DNA of 64,000 nucleotides from Tragulus kanchil. Taxonomy: Eukaryota; Chordata; Mammalia; Artiodactyla; Tragulidae. This document shows, piece after piece, positions 34,861 to 47,220 of this stretch. The notes beneath the pieces were generated by a model, which saw only the letters and a list, made by a program, of their open reading frames with translations, had not been told where the DNA came from and searched no databases. Where the stretch lies: contig JAIOJX010000026.1 of the NCBI GenBank assembly GCA_022376925.1, forward strand, positions 253,019,330 to 253,083,329. The letters run 5' to 3'. The translations under genes and the position numbers were made by a program. The stretch's first letter is position 1; every line of letters starts with the position of its first letter.

Positions 34861-36989
34861 TCTTGTACACACAAGAACTTCTACCATAAATTCATGGGAC
34901 AGTACCTGGGCTATGAAAAAAATTCATGTAAAAAATTCCCCATTTCTGCACACTGCCTTTATAACTCATATCTTTAGAATAAATCTCAGTTTCTGTCAGG
35001 GAAGACCTTCCACTTGTGTTGCATCTTCAGAACTATTCCTTCCCTTTTACTCTTCCATATGAACTTTAGAACCATCTTGTCAAGTTTCATGAGAAACCTT
35101 CTTTGACTTTTCATTACAACTGTACTTAATTTAAGGGCCAGTTTGGGGAGAGAGAATATCTTCTAGATGCTGATCTTTCTGTTTTGTGGGCATGGTATTG
35201 CCCTTTCTTCAATCTGGTCTTCACTTGTATCCATGTGAATGCTGAACTGAGGGATGTTTACCTGATTTGGCAGGTGTTTGGGTTTCACTGAAGGGTTTTG
35301 AGGGAGTGAAAAGGCTGACGTGATTAGAACATTATTTTGACAGTATTGGTCTGATAGTGGCAGCAATTTGATTGGAGACTAGAAATAGAGGACTTTAGCA
35401 AATGTCAAGGGGGACAGTAAGGCAACTCTGCATTTTAGTAGCAGAAGTGGTAATGGAGATTAAAATAAATTTGTGAAACTTTTCAGAAACAAATAATTAC
35501 TCCTTTTTGAAAGAAAAATGTCCATTTGGGCTTCCTGCTTCTCATCTTAAGGACAGATGAATGAGAAGCTCTGGAAGAGAAAGAAGCTAAGGTTTGCAGG
35601 AGTTACTTTAACCTAGGGTAGGGAACAATGGTAATCATAGGAGTGAGTCCTTGGAGCTCCCTGCCCCATTTTGGAAATTGTATCCTTCTTTCAAGTCTGG
35701 TTCAGATATGTAGACCTATTCCTTGAGCCACCCTGATTTCATCAGCTAGAATGAGAATACATAACATCCTTTGTTTATGATTATGCTCATGCTTACCATC
35801 CCCATAGGGAGTAGGACTTTATATATTTAGAACCAAACCTTTGTCAGTATGTGTGTTACGTATATCTTTTACACATTTGGTGTATACCTTTTTTCTTTTA
35901 GGGCATCTTCCAGATGTTTTGAACTTTAGCTAATCAAGTATACAAATATTTTCCTTTATAAGAAATACTTTTCACTTTTTTAAGAAATCCTTTCCTACTT
36001 GAAGATTGTAAAATTATTTTATATTTTCTTGTACACACAAGAACTTCTACCATAAATTCATGGGACAGTACCTGGGCTATGAAAAAAATTCATGTAAAAA
36101 ATTCCCCATTTCTGCACACTGCCTTTATAACTCATATCTTTAGAATAAATCTCAGTTTCTGTCAGGGAAGACCTTCCACTTGTGTTGCATCTTCAGAACT
36201 ATTCCTTCCCTTTTACTCTTCCATATGAACTTTAGAACCATCTTGTCAAGTTTCATGAGAAACCTTCTTTGACTTTTCATTACAACTGTACTTAATTTAA
36301 GGGCCAGTTTGGGGAGAGAGAATATCTTCTAGATGCTGATCTTTCTGTTTTGTGGGCATGGTATTGCCCTTTCTTCAATCTGGTCTTCACTTGTATCCAT
36401 GTGAATGCTGAACTGAGGGATGTTTACCTGATTTGGCAGGTGTTTGGGTTTCACTGAAGGGTTTTGAGGGAGTGAAAAGGCTGACGTGATTAGAACATTA
36501 TTTTGACAGTATTGGTCTGATAGTGGCAGCAATTTGATTGGAGACTAGAAATAGAGGACTTTAGCAAATGTCAAGGGGGACAGTAAGGCAACTCTGCATT
36601 TTAGTAGCAGAAGTGGTAATGGAGATTAAAATAAATTTGTGAAACTTTTCAGAAACAAATAATTACTCCTTTTTGAAAGAAAAATGTCCATTTGGGCTTC
36701 CTGCTTCTCATCTTAAGGACAGATGAATGAGAAGCTCTGGAAGAGAAAGAAGCTAAGGTTTGCAGGAGTTACTTTAACCTAGGGTAGGGAACAATGGTAA
36801 TCATAGGAGTGAGTCCTTGGAGCTCCCTGCCCCCATTTTGGAAATTGTATCCTTCTTTCAAGTCTGGTTCAGATATGTAGACCTATTCCTTGAGACCAAC
36901 CCTGATTTCATCAGCTAGAATGAGAATACATAACATGTTTTCCTTTGTTTATGATTATGCTCATGCTTACCATCCCCATAGGGAGTAGG
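34656..36989 (+). repeat. Direct duplication 12 (offset 1157-1166 bp)
   Basis: Copy 1 is about 34656-35816 and copy 2 is 35817-36989. The head of copy 2 (35817-35860) and the tail of copy 1 (35720-35775) each contain several small deletions that the partner copy lacks. Confidence 0.96.
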
Positions 36990-38161
36990 TACCAAGTCTT
37001 AATCATTTTTATTCCCTGCTCTCTGGCACAATTGCTTTTAATGCAAAGGAAAAAATCCTGTCAGGCAACAAAGAATAATAGTTCAAGAATAAAAAAATTA
37101 ATACTTTCATTTGTTTCCTAAAGGACACTGTTTGGGTTTTTTTTTTGTTTTTAGGACACTTTTTCCCCCTCCATTTTATGGCTCGAGTTTGGACCATTGT
37201 GCTATGTGGGGTCAGCACAAACAGATTTGGGTAGGATTTTGGAATTGGAATATGTGTGGATAGTTGACCTTATTTTCTTCAAAAGTACCTCCTATGCTTT
37301 GTGATTTCTTTCATTCTGTGGCTTCTTTGTAGTGTTTATTCTTATATTGTGATGTCAGTGTGTGAGTTAAGGTAAGTATCAGTAGTTATTGAGTATAGAG
37401 AAAGTTTTAGTGTTTTATTATTCATACAATTAAATAATTTAATTGGTAAATCACCTATCAGGTTGTTTCTTGCAATTCACAGAATGAAAGCTAGATACCT
37501 GACAGTTCAAAAACTACAACCAGAATACAACCATAAATAAAGGTGTACCCTTGCTAACCTTGTAAATAGCTGTCGTTAGTTTCTGCTGCATGGGTGGTCA
37601 GACTTCTCCTGTGAGGGAGTTAATGGAAAACTAAGGAGATACCATTCCCATTTATGGTTCTTAAATGTGAGGTGGTTCAACCTCATCTTGCTCTTAGTGA
37701 GAAGAGGTGATATGTGTGTGTGTATGCTCGCATGTATACACATACCTGTAGGTGTGTTTTCCCTCCTGATACTATACTCCCAAGTTTTTCTTACATCTTT
37801 GTCTTTTACATTTTAAGGTCTACTTTATGATTGCAGTTGACTCATCATCATTTCCATACCATTTCCACTATTGAGAGCACTTTGGTTTCTTCAATTTGAC
37901 ATGCACAATTTGCAATTACTGCCTTTACTTGTTATCACCCTGCCTTATATATGCCCAACAGCCATTATCCAAATAAATATGAGTGTGTTCCCAGGGGAGC
38001 TCTCTGGCTCTGGGATTCTGCTTCTTATACTCAGAGAGGCTACCAAAGCTTATGATCAAAGCCCCTGATACAGGGTATGCATAGGTTATGATGCTCAGTT
38101 CCACGTGACCCTTTAGCTCTGATCACAGCTGGATAGATCTAAGATGAACTTCTGCCTCAAA
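36990..38161. other. Unclassified intergenic DNA
   Basis: AT-rich, with a short T run near 37139 and a TG-rich stretch near 37710. No gene or classifiable repeat. Confidence 0.5.
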
Positions 38162-38172
38162 GTTAGCCAATC

Positions 38173-38508
38173 CAGGGCTTCCCCTGTTAGTCCAGTGGAT
38201 AAGGACACCACCTTGCAGTGCAGGGGGCGCCGGTTCGATCCCTGGCCTGGGAAGATCCCATGTGCCGTGGAGCAGCTGGACCGATGTGTCCAATTACTGA
38301 GCCGGAGCTCTGGAGCACATGCGCCCAGAGCCAGCGCTCTGCAACGATAGACGCCACCGCGATGGGAGGCCCACAGGAGCCAAAGAACAAAGACAGTTGA
38401 AAATAGAGAAATGAAAGACCAATAGAAGTGGCCCGCCCGCTCCCCTCCCTCCCCAACCCGACCCCCGCCCAAAATAAATAAATAAATAAATCTTAAAAAA
38501 AAAGAAAT
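38173..38508 (+). mobile_element. CHR-type SINE with 3' extension and clear target-site duplication
   Basis: Starts AGGGCTTCCCCTGTTAGTCC, carries the GGTTCGATCCCTGGCC box-B region, and ends in (AAAT)n plus poly(A). Flanked by the perfect 11-bp duplication GTTAGCCAATC at 38162-38172 and 38509-38519. Between body and tail sits an ATAGAGAAATGAAAGACCAA segment shared with the copy at 56796. Confidence 0.92.
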
Positions 38509-38519
38509 GTTAGCCAATC

Positions 38520-39307
38520 TATACATGGCTTAGCAGAATATAAAATGGTTTTTTCTTACGAACATAAGCCAAAATATGTAAAGCTATCTCTTAGGAAGGG
38601 CAGATTGAAAATTCCCGAGAGAAAAATATGAAATGCCTTTTCTGAGATTGGCTTTCCAAAAGCAGGCCATGGAATAACTGTGTGAAAATGGACTAGTGAA
38701 AACAATCTTCAAATAGAATGTAGAGTTTGTCTTGTGTCATAGGACTCTTCAGGTAGAAGGAATTCCAAAGAAAGATCTATAGCAATGGGGACATGGGACA
38801 AGGATGCAAGTAAGACAAACAAGGGTGGGATGTCAAGTAAAGTCCCACAGAAAGTGACTTTAACTATTCTGTAGAGAGGTTTGGAGACATGGGGGTCCCA
38901 TCATAGTCCCATCAGGAGTGAGGGGGCTGGGGTATTTATGCTCCCATACTTATCTTGGGCTGAGTGCTGGGATTGGGGTGGGGATATAAATCCCCAGGCA
39001 CCATCTGCTCTCTGTTGTCAGACTCTACAAGCCAGGTGTGAGAGGTTGCTCAGGAGGGACAATTGTGATTCATGGAACTAATCAGATCCTCCCTCTTAGG
39101 GATCTGATGACTAACACAGAGAGTTAGTAAGAATTCAAGAGGCAGCAGGATCCAGGAGAGAGAGTTGAAAACAACAGATGCAAAAGTGTCCAGAATTCTT
39201 TATATGTGGGCATGTGCCTGGGTATCATTCAACTGAACTCATTTCCCTGGGGAAATGGTCTTTATTATTCTATCACTGCTTTCTTTTATTTAAGGAATTT
39301 TAAAAAA
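38520..39307. other. Unclassified intergenic DNA
   Basis: No repeat or coding signal recognised. Confidence 0.5.
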
Positions 39308-39418
39308 TCTTGGCCATGTTGCATGGCTTGTGGAATCTCAGTTCCTCAACCAGAAGTTGAACCAGGCCTCTGCAGTGAAAATGCGGAATCCTAACCATCA
39401 CACCACCAGGGAATTTCC
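39308..39418 (-). mobile_element. CHR-2 SINE head fragment
   Basis: Reverse CHR head: GGCCATGTTGCATGGCTTGTGG, CCTCTGCAGTGAAAATGCGG, CACCACCAGGGAATTTCCC. Confidence 0.88.
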
Positions 39419-40099
39419 CATCACTGCTTTTTGTCATGACAAAACACCTTGACTGTTAAAAAAAAAAAAAACGGTAACAGGCATGACTCCCCCAACAGAA
39501 GAACCAGATAGTCAAATCCTCAGGTTCAGGTACTTTATTTTTCTGCTTCTGTTTCACCTTTTCTTCACCTACCTGTCTGTGTCAGGTGAGATCTGGATTT
39601 CACCTGGAAGAACTCACTAGATTATTACTGAACTTATTTTTCTGTGATTTTTAGTATGGGTTGTGGATATCTCTGAAGAATTAGTCTAGAAACTGAAAGT
39701 GTTTTTGTAACAATTCTCTCCCTCCCTGGCAGGCCCAGGCTCATGATGGGCAGTGGGTAGTTGATTCAAACTGGGTGACTTGGCACCAATCCTTGGACCA
39801 CAAATACCTTAGCCTCTGGCTTTCCACCCAATCACCAATCCCCCATTTATTATGCATTTGAGTTCAGCATAGAGTGGTTAAAATGAAAATGCTTTCTGGA
39901 AGTAACCCATGCTGATTAACAATCCTAAATTCATGTGCTCATATGCAGTGATGTAGCTGAGGAATTGTAAAACTGTAGTTTGACAGAACAACTGTTTCTT
40001 ATAACTTAGGATAACTCTCAAATCCATCTTTATAGTGAGACTTGCTGGAGAGAGGACTTAGATCAGATAAATATTAAATGAACATAAGAACTTCTGCTC

Positions 40100-40165
40100 A
40101 AAGCCTGATGGGCTACAATCCAGGGATTGCAAAGAGTCGGACACAATTGAGCAACTGAGCACACA
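40100..40165 (+). mobile_element. BovA SINE tail fragment
   Basis: GATGGGCTACAATCCAGGG, GCAAAGAGTCGGACACAATTG and an (AC)n end. Repeated at about 41191-41257 by duplication 13. Confidence 0.85.
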
Positions 40166-40191
40166 CACACATATGCCATCTCTGTATGTGT

Positions 40192-40400
40192 GCCAAGTAA
40201 GTTGCAGTCATGTCCGAGCCTGCGAACCTGTGGGCTGTGCCCGCCAGGCTCCTCTGTCCATGGACTTCTCTGGGCAAGAATGCTGGAGTTGGCTGCCCTT
40301 TCCTTCTACAGGGGAACTGCCTGACCCAGGGATCAAACTGGCGACCCCTTCCCCTCCTGCATTGGCAGACTGGTTCTTTGTCACTAGTGACATCTGGGAA
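40192..40400 (-). mobile_element. Bov-tA SINE
   Basis: Reverse orientation with GCCAGGCTCCTCTGTCCATGG and a GACCCAGGGATCAAACTGGC box; it lies immediately after an opposite-facing SINE tail. Repeated at about 41283-41491 by duplication 13. Confidence 0.88.
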
Positions 40401-40616
40401 ATATCTCTGTATAGTGCCAAGTAAATATGTGTTGAATGAATTACTATAATAAATAGGATGCTATGTCTGTGTAAAAAAAAAACAAAAAAACAAAAAAACT
40501 TCTGCTCACTTACTTACTGGTATTGAATTGAGGTGGGCATTTTTTTCTTCCCAGGTTTGGCAATCTTATCTCTGTATTGGACATTTTAAGGAAATAGACA
40601 AGAAATATTAATGCCA

Positions 40617-40733
40617 ACAGGGGGCTTCCCTGGTAGTTCAGTGGTAAAGAGTCCACCTGCCAGTGCAGGAGACATGAGTTCTATCCCTGATCCAGGAAGA
40701 TCCCACATGCTGCGGAGTAACTAAGCCCACAAG
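40617..40733 (+). mobile_element. Truncated CHR-2 SINE at duplication junction
   Basis: First 117 bases of the element seen whole at 41708-42052. It stops at CCCACAAG exactly at the duplication 13 boundary, without tail or downstream target-site duplication. Confidence 0.9.
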
Positions 40734-41707
40734 AACTGAAAGTTTTGTTTTTGTAGGGGATATCTCTGAAGAATTAGTCTAGAAACTGAAAGTGTTTTGT
40801 AACAATTCTCTCCCTCTGGCAGGCCCAGGCTCATGATGGGCAGTGGGTAGTTGATTCAAACTGGGTGACTTGGCACCAATCCTTGGACCACAAATACCTT
40901 AGCCTCTGGCTTTCCACCCAATCACCAATCCCCCATTTATTATGCATTTGAGTTCAGCATAGAGTGGTTAAAATGAAAATGCTTTCTGGAAGTAACCCAT
41001 GCTGATTAACAATCCTAAATTCATGTGCTCATATGCAGTGATGTAGCTGAGGAATTGTAAAACTGTAGTTTGACAGAACAACTGTTTCTTATAACTTAGG
41101 ATAACTCTCAAATCCATCTTTATAGTGAGACTTGCTGGAGAGAGGACTTAGATCAGATAAATATTAAATGAACATAAGAACTTCTGCTCAAAGCCTGATG
41201 GGCTACAATCCAGGGGATTGCAAAGAGTCGGACACAATTGAGCAACTGAGCACACACACACATATGCCATCTCTGTATGTGTGCCAAGTAAGTTGCAGTC
41301 ATGTCCGAGCCTGCGAACCTGTGGGCTGTGCCCGCCAGGCTCCTCTGTCCATGGACTTCTCTGGGCAAGAATGCTGGAGTTGGCTGCCCTTTCCTTCTAC
41401 AGGGGAACTGCCTGACCCAGGGATCAAACTGGCGACCCCTTCCCCTCCTGCATTGGCAGACTGGTTCTTTGTCACTAGTGACATCTGGGAAATATCTCTG
41501 TATAGTGCCAAGTAAATATGTGTTGAATGAATTACTATAATAAATAGGATGCTATGTCTGTGTAAAAAAAAAACAAAAAAACAAAAAAACTTCTGCTCAC
41601 TTACTTACTGGTATTGAATTGAGGTGGGCATTTTTTTCTTCCCAGGTTTGGCAATCTTATCTCTGTATTGGACATTTTAAGGAAATAGACAAGAAATATT
41701 AATGCCA

Positions 41708-42052
41708 ACAGGGGGCTTCCCTGGTAGTTCAGTGGTAAAGAGTCCACCTGCCAGTGCAGGAGACATGAGTTCTATCCCTGATCCAGGAAGATCCCACATG
41801 CTGCGGAGTAACTAAGCCCACAAGTCACAACTATTGAGCCTGTGCTCTAGAGCCTCGGAGCTGCAACTTTTGAGCAACTACTGAGCCCATGAACCGTAGA
41901 GCCCAGGTTCCGCGACAAGAGAAGTCACTGCAACAAGAAGCCTGCTCACCTCAATTAGAGAGTAGCCCCTACTCCCTGCAACTAGAGAAGAGCCTGTGAC
42001 AGCAGTGAAAACCCAGAATAACAAAAAATAAATAAATAAAAAAATATAAAAA
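41708..42052 (+). mobile_element. Full-length CHR-2 SINE
   Basis: tRNA-like head (CCTGGTAGTTCAGTGGTAAAG), long body with GTAGCCCCTACTCCCTGC, and an (AAAT)n/A-rich tail. Flanked by the 17-bp duplication AAGAAATATTAATGCCA at 41691-41707 and 42053-42069. Confidence 0.94.
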
Positions 42053-42069
42053 AAGAAATATTAATGCCA

Positions 42070-43024
42070 GCAATTCATGTTGATTAGGTATAAATGAGAT
42101 CAGGGAGGGAGAAAATTATTTACAGAGTCAGTATGCCATGTAAAAATAAAAACAAAAACAAAGAAGTTACTCTTAAAGCCCATTTTATGTGGACTTGAAT
42201 TCAGAATGGCGGATAATCTGCGTCTTCCCAAACCAAATAGCTGTCCTCAGGACATTGCATTACCCTGCTGCACCAAGGCATCCACTTCCAGGTGTAATAG
42301 CTTTCAACAGTAATGATAAGACTACATTAAATTTTTTAAAAAGCAACAATATCCATTAACATTATTGAGCACCTACTTTGTGCTTTACTTTCCCTTGTCT
42401 TAAAATGGGGCTAGTAAAATTACCCACTTGATAACAGTATTGTAAGAATTAAATGAGGGAAGCAGATTAGACTGAGACAGTCCTAGTGTGTAATCACTAA
42501 TATTTATTATTATTGTTGGCTACTCCAGTTACTATTGGAAATGTAAATAATAGAGAAGATACAGTCCTTCTCTTCAAGTGGCTCTAAGCCTAATGGAGAA
42601 TGAGACATGTGAAGAAGCACTTATGATTTAGGATGATCCAGTACAACAGTACAGACACATTAACACCAAGGTCCTGGCTTAAAAGAGGGAGCAGTTAATC
42701 TTGCTTAGATGGTAGTGGAAGATTTTCCAGAGCAAGAGGCCTTGAGGACTGAGAAAGGTTGCCATACGGGAGAGAGGTGAAGGGCTCTCTAGTAGTGAGA
42801 CTGATGTATGCAGTGTCACAAAGACAGGACACAGACAGAGCATTTGAATGGTTACCCAGGGGTGGAACAAGGTCTGTTGGTGCAAAAACAGCCAAGGTGA
42901 TGCTGGATGGTGAGGTGGAGCCGTGTCAAGAAAAGATTCTGTGTGCAGCATGCAGGAACTTGGACTTCATTTCTGTATACTGCAGACCGTGAAAAAGATT
43001 TGACCAAAAATAACAACAAAGATG
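42070..43024. other. Intergenic DNA with a MIR-like fragment
   Basis: Around 42355-42475 the text ATTATTGAGCACCTACTTTGTGC followed by TAAAATGGGGCTAGTAAAAT looks like a decayed MIR or L2 piece. The rest is unclassified and I see no exon. Confidence 0.5.
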
Positions 43025-43230
43025 GTCTTCCCTGGTGGCTCAGTGGTAAAGAATCTGCCAGCCATGCAGGAGACACAGCTTCCACCCCTAGGTTGGAAAG
43101 ATCCACTGGAGAAGGAAATGACAACCCAGTATTCTCACCTGTGAAATCCCATGGACAGGGGAGCCTAGTGGGCTACAGACCATAGGTTTTCCAAAAGAGT
43201 GGGACATGACTTAGTGACAAAACAACATGG
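43025..43230 (+). mobile_element. Bov-tA SINE
   Basis: CTTCCCTGGTGGCTCAGTGG head, CTGGAGAAGGAAATGACAAC middle, GGGACATGACTTAGTGAC tail. Confidence 0.92.
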
Positions 43231-44676
43231 GTATAACCAGGTTTAGATTGTAAATAGATGATGAGTTAACCCTGGCAGCTGTAGATACCTTTAAAATTGA
43301 TAAGACTGGAAGAGCTGTCTGGAAAGTCCAACAAGAGACAGGATAGTGGTAACTAGGCCGTAACCATGGGGATAGAGAGGAGATGAGAGATGAGGGAAGT
43401 CCTTCAGGGAAATAGAATAGTATAAGCTACTATTGAAAGGGTAAGAGACATATTATTTATAGTACAATTAGATTTCCCAGTATTCTAGAGAAATGGGTTT
43501 TGATAACTCTCAGTCCATGTACAATTAAGAGTCTTTGCATTTCTCTTCAAACTGTGTACTGTGACTTTAGGTTTTGTGCTTTCCAACCAATCTGGTCTGC
43601 ATTTCAGTTGTAAATATTGGAAGAGGAGAATAAACTCAGCAATAAAGTCCTGATCATCAATAGTTTATTTTGTATTTACCATAGTCCATCATTGCTGAAA
43701 GGTGTTAGAATGAAGAATTTAGGAATTTAGTCAAGATAAAAATGGGAAATTCTGAAATTATAAAGAAAAAATGGGATGGTAATGTATAAGAATTATACTG
43801 ATACATGTTAGTGAATAGCTTTATTAGAATATCAGCACTATTTGGAAAGCTGTCCATGTCATCTCGTATTTAAACTATTAAGTGCATATTTAAGCTGTGC
43901 AAATCACTTGCATTCATTTCATGGCTAATCAGTCCAGTCTAAAATCGTTTGCCAAATCATAATGGGATTTTCTCTAACAGCCAGATACTTAAGTCACTAG
44001 ACACCAAATTATGGGATAAAAAAAAATCAATTCAGCATCCCAGTTAATTATCGGCTTAAAACAATATTGTGTTGAGTTCTGGCACACACCCTCTAGCAGC
44101 AGATGTTTTTGTCTTAGACCATTTTGATGATCTCAGTAACTCTAGCATGATAAACTAATGATGCAAATTATTTTTTCATTTTAATTTTACATTGTGGATG
44201 GAGCTATTGGCCTTTAATGTAACATATTTTCTCTTGCAGCCAGGGCCTAAATTAGAAAAGTAACAGTTGAGAAGGAGAGCAGGTGACATAATCGAGAGCC
44301 ATTTGGAAGGTATGATACCTGAAAGTGAAAAGTGGGGGTTGAAAGAATAAATTCCAAGCTTCCAAAGTGGGCACCTCAAATGATACCCTTTTCTGTGATA
44401 AGGAAGACAGGAGGAAGGGACTATTTTAAGGGGATGACCAATTAACTTTTAGAGTTGGTGAATTTGAGGTATTCATTGTAGGGATGTAGAGAAATTCACC
44501 AAGTCTGGAACTCAGGAGGGACCTATGTTGCAGAGTCCTCAGCATACAAGGAGTAGATGAAGTTATAGGGCTGTCTAAACAAGAATGCCAGTGAATATTA
44601 ACATGGAAGAAAAAGGAGAGAAGACGAAGAGACAGGAGGCATGAAGACAGATGAAAAGATGGAGCAAGAAAACCTG
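43231..44676. other. Unclassified intergenic DNA
   Basis: AT-rich. No coding exon, RNA gene or familiar repeat recognised on either strand. Confidence 0.5.
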
Positions 44677-44890
44677 GGTTTCCCTGGTGGCTGAAACAGT
44701 GAAGCAGCTGCCGGCAATGCAGGAGACCTGGGTTTGATCCCTGAATCAGAAAGATTCCCTGGAGAAGGGATAGGCTAGCCACTCCAGTATTTTTGCCTGC
44801 AGAATTCCATGAACAGAGGAGCCTGGCGAGCTACAGTCCATGAGGGAGGTTGCAAAGAGTCAGACAGAACTGAACGACTAACATACATAT
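44677..44890 (+). mobile_element. Bov-tA SINE
   Basis: Head GGGTTTCCCTGGTGGCTGAA, middle CACTCCAGTATTTTTGCCTG, tail AGTCAGACAGAACTGAACGA. Confidence 0.92.
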
Positions 44891-45196
44891 TACTTGCTGG
44901 AAATGGTTTAAATCAGCAGTCTCCAAGCTTTTAAAATTATACACCCAATCAATGCTTTTTTGTTGTTGTCATTGAACAAACCCCATATGTATCTATTTAC
45001 ATAAGTAACTATTAATAAAATTTAAGTTCTGTAAGTTTTAGATATAAACTAAATATATTTTACTTAGCAACAGATGCATATTTCCCTCATTTTAATGTCT
45101 GTTCATCAGGGAGCTGAAATGACATCAGTGTCCACACATACGTGAATTTAATCACAACAGATCATACCACCATTATTTGTGCATTTAAATAAATGT

Positions 45197-45413
45197 CTTT
45201 TGTTATTGTTGTTGAGTTGCTAAGTCGTGTCTGACTCTTTGCAACCCCATGGACTGTAGCCTGCCAGGCTCTTCTGTCCATGGGATTTCCCAGGCAAGAA
45301 TACTAGAGTGGGTTGCCATGCCCTTCTGCAGGTGATCTTCCCGACCCAGGGATCGAACCCATGTCTCCTGTTTGGCAGGCTGATTCTTTACCACCGAGTC
45401 ACCTGGGTTCCCC
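45197..45413 (-). mobile_element. Bov-tA SINE with target-site duplication
   Basis: Well-preserved reverse element (GTTGCTAAGTCGTGTCTGAC to TTTACCACCGAGTCACCTGG). Flanked by AAATAAATGT at 45187-45196 and 45414-45423. Confidence 0.95.
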
Positions 45414-45423
45414 AAATAAATGT

Positions 45424-45880
45424 GTAAGTTTACATAAATCGAAAAGAGTTCTTGTAAGAAATATTAACAAAACTTGTAAATGACAAGAAAGCTATTATTT
45501 GTCAGTCTTTGTCTTTTTTACTGATAATGTAAAATGATGGTGCATCTTACAATCGTTGGAAGTAGCAATGTTTTCTGTTCCCACCCAAGGGAATCATCCT
45601 TTGTGCCCCATTTTGGAGATTGACTTTTAATCCAGACAGAGGGATCCGCAGTCTGGAACACCCTGAAGAAATGAAATAAACTGCTATCTTGTAAAAAATG
45701 CTTATCACTTCTAACACCTAAGTCACTGAGGGCCTTGATGAGGGCAGTGTCTGCACTAGAAGAGGGGGCAAATAGATCATGAAGGTTCAAGGAGCAAGCA
45801 GCCTACATTATGTTTAACATGCACTTGCTGCATCTCAGACTCTGCTAAGTAAGCACTTGCTATGTAACCGTTAGAAGGTT
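45424..45880. other. Unclassified sequence with a 90-codon minus open frame
   Basis: The minus-strand frame at 45518-45790 has no match I recognise and no splice or promoter context. It may be an old repeat. Confidence 0.4.
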
Positions 45881-45881
45881 T

Positions 45882-46152
45882 TTTTTTTTTTGGCCTCTTT
45901 ATATTGATTTTTTATTTATTTATTTTTCATCCATCTTTATTCTTCGGCCTGTGTGGGCCTCCCATTGCAGTGGCCTCTCTTGTTGCAGAGCACCAGCTCT
46001 GGGTGCATGTGTTCCAGAATGCCGGCTCACAATTGGACACACAGGTCCAGCCGCTCCGCAGCACATGGGATCTTCCCGGGCCAGGGATCAAACCCATGCC
46101 CCTAGCACTGCAAGGTGGACTCTTTACCCACTGGACCACCGGGGAAGCCCTC
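45882..46152 (-). mobile_element. CHR-type SINE
   Basis: Reverse: poly(T)/(TTTA)n tail at left, CATCCATCTTTATTCTTCGG, then the GACCACCGGGGAAGCCC head. Same subfamily as 38173 but without its 3' extension. Confidence 0.9.
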
Positions 46153-46174
46153 CCTGAGAAATTTTGATTACCCC

Positions 46175-46310
46175 CGATTCAAGGTAATAATCAGAGACTT
46201 GGAGAGTTTAAGTGACTTGAACTAGGTCACACAGCTGTATGACCTGATCTGAGCAAAATTTGAACCCATGTTGACCATTTCAGAAGCTGAGCTCCATAAT
46301 AATATGCCAT
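46175..46310 (-). mobile_element. MIR SINE
   Basis: Reverse MIR: GAGAGTTTAAGTGACTTGAAC, TAGGTCACACAGCTGTATGA and TTTGAACCCATG in order. Confidence 0.8.
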
Positions 46311-46802
46311 AACATCTCCCAGTGTCACATTAGTTAGTGGAGATGGACACTGAGTGTAGACAACTATTATTCCTGGTAGCTAGGTATTTTGTCTGTGGAC
46401 AAGAGCAGAAAGAATGAGAAGTGGCTAAGTGTATGGTTAGAAAAGGTCTTTCTTCTTTAAAGATGGGTGAGAATTAAGCATGCTTGTATGGTGAAGGGAA
46501 TGAGACAGGAAGACAGAATTTGAGGCAATTAAGCAAGACAGATGGTAAGCGGTTACACAATCCCTGAGGATTCAGTCTTGCACAGGAGGAGGTGGCCTGC
46601 CCCACCAAAAAGAGGAAGGTGATTGGGACTGGAAACAGACAGATAATGGAAGGTTTATCTGAGGACGAGGAAGGGAAGGCAGGGAAAATCCAAATTCATA
46701 TTATTTACTTTCTGTATAGAATAGGAGACAAGACCATTGCTTAGAGTGTGTGAGGAGTGGAAAGCAAATGGGTGGTAGTCAGACCTGATAGGAGTGTGAT
46801 TA

Positions 46803-47066
46803 ATTTTTTTCAATTTTGATCTCCTTTATTGGTTTTTTATTTATTTATTTTCATCTATCTTTATTCTTTGGCCTGTTTCCGCCTCTCATTGTAGTGGCCT
46901 CTCTCATTGCAGAGCATCGTCTCTGGGTGCATGCACGGCAGAGTGGCTCCTGATTGGACACACCGGCGCTCTGCAGCTTATGGGATCTTCCCGCGCTAGG
47001 GATAGAACCGGCGCCCCCTGCACTGCAAGGCGGACTTTTTACCCACTGGACCACCAGGGAAGCCCA
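46803..47066 (-). mobile_element. CHR-type SINE
   Basis: Reverse: TTTATTTATTTATTTTCATC tail side, CGCCCCCTGCACTGCAAGGC and GACCACCAGGGAAGCCC head. Member of the same subfamily as the element at 45882. Confidence 0.9.
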
Positions 47067-47220
47067 GTATTATTAAATTTTAAACAGTAGCTGTGGGGAA
47101 TCTGAGATATAGCTCACTTGGGACTTGTCAGAGGCTATAATCTGCTGATGATACCAATCCGCATGGTGTAAGAGTTTTCCCCCAGTGATGTCTGCAAGCT
47201 TAGACCTAAGAAACTCACAG

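Larger units (their letters stand above)
39665..41824 (+). repeat. Direct duplication 13 (offset 1091-1093 bp)
   Basis: Copy 1 is 39665-40733 and copy 2 is 40758-41824, with a 24-bp filler. Copy 1 breaks off inside a CHR SINE that is complete after copy 2. Homopolymer and small indel differences include GTTTTTGTAAC against GTTTTGTAAC. Confidence 0.97.

Noticed and set aside
45518..45790. 90-codon minus frame as a possible PLA2R1 exon
   Set aside because: No lectin-domain cysteines or tryptophans, no splice sites in the right places, and no similarity I recognise.
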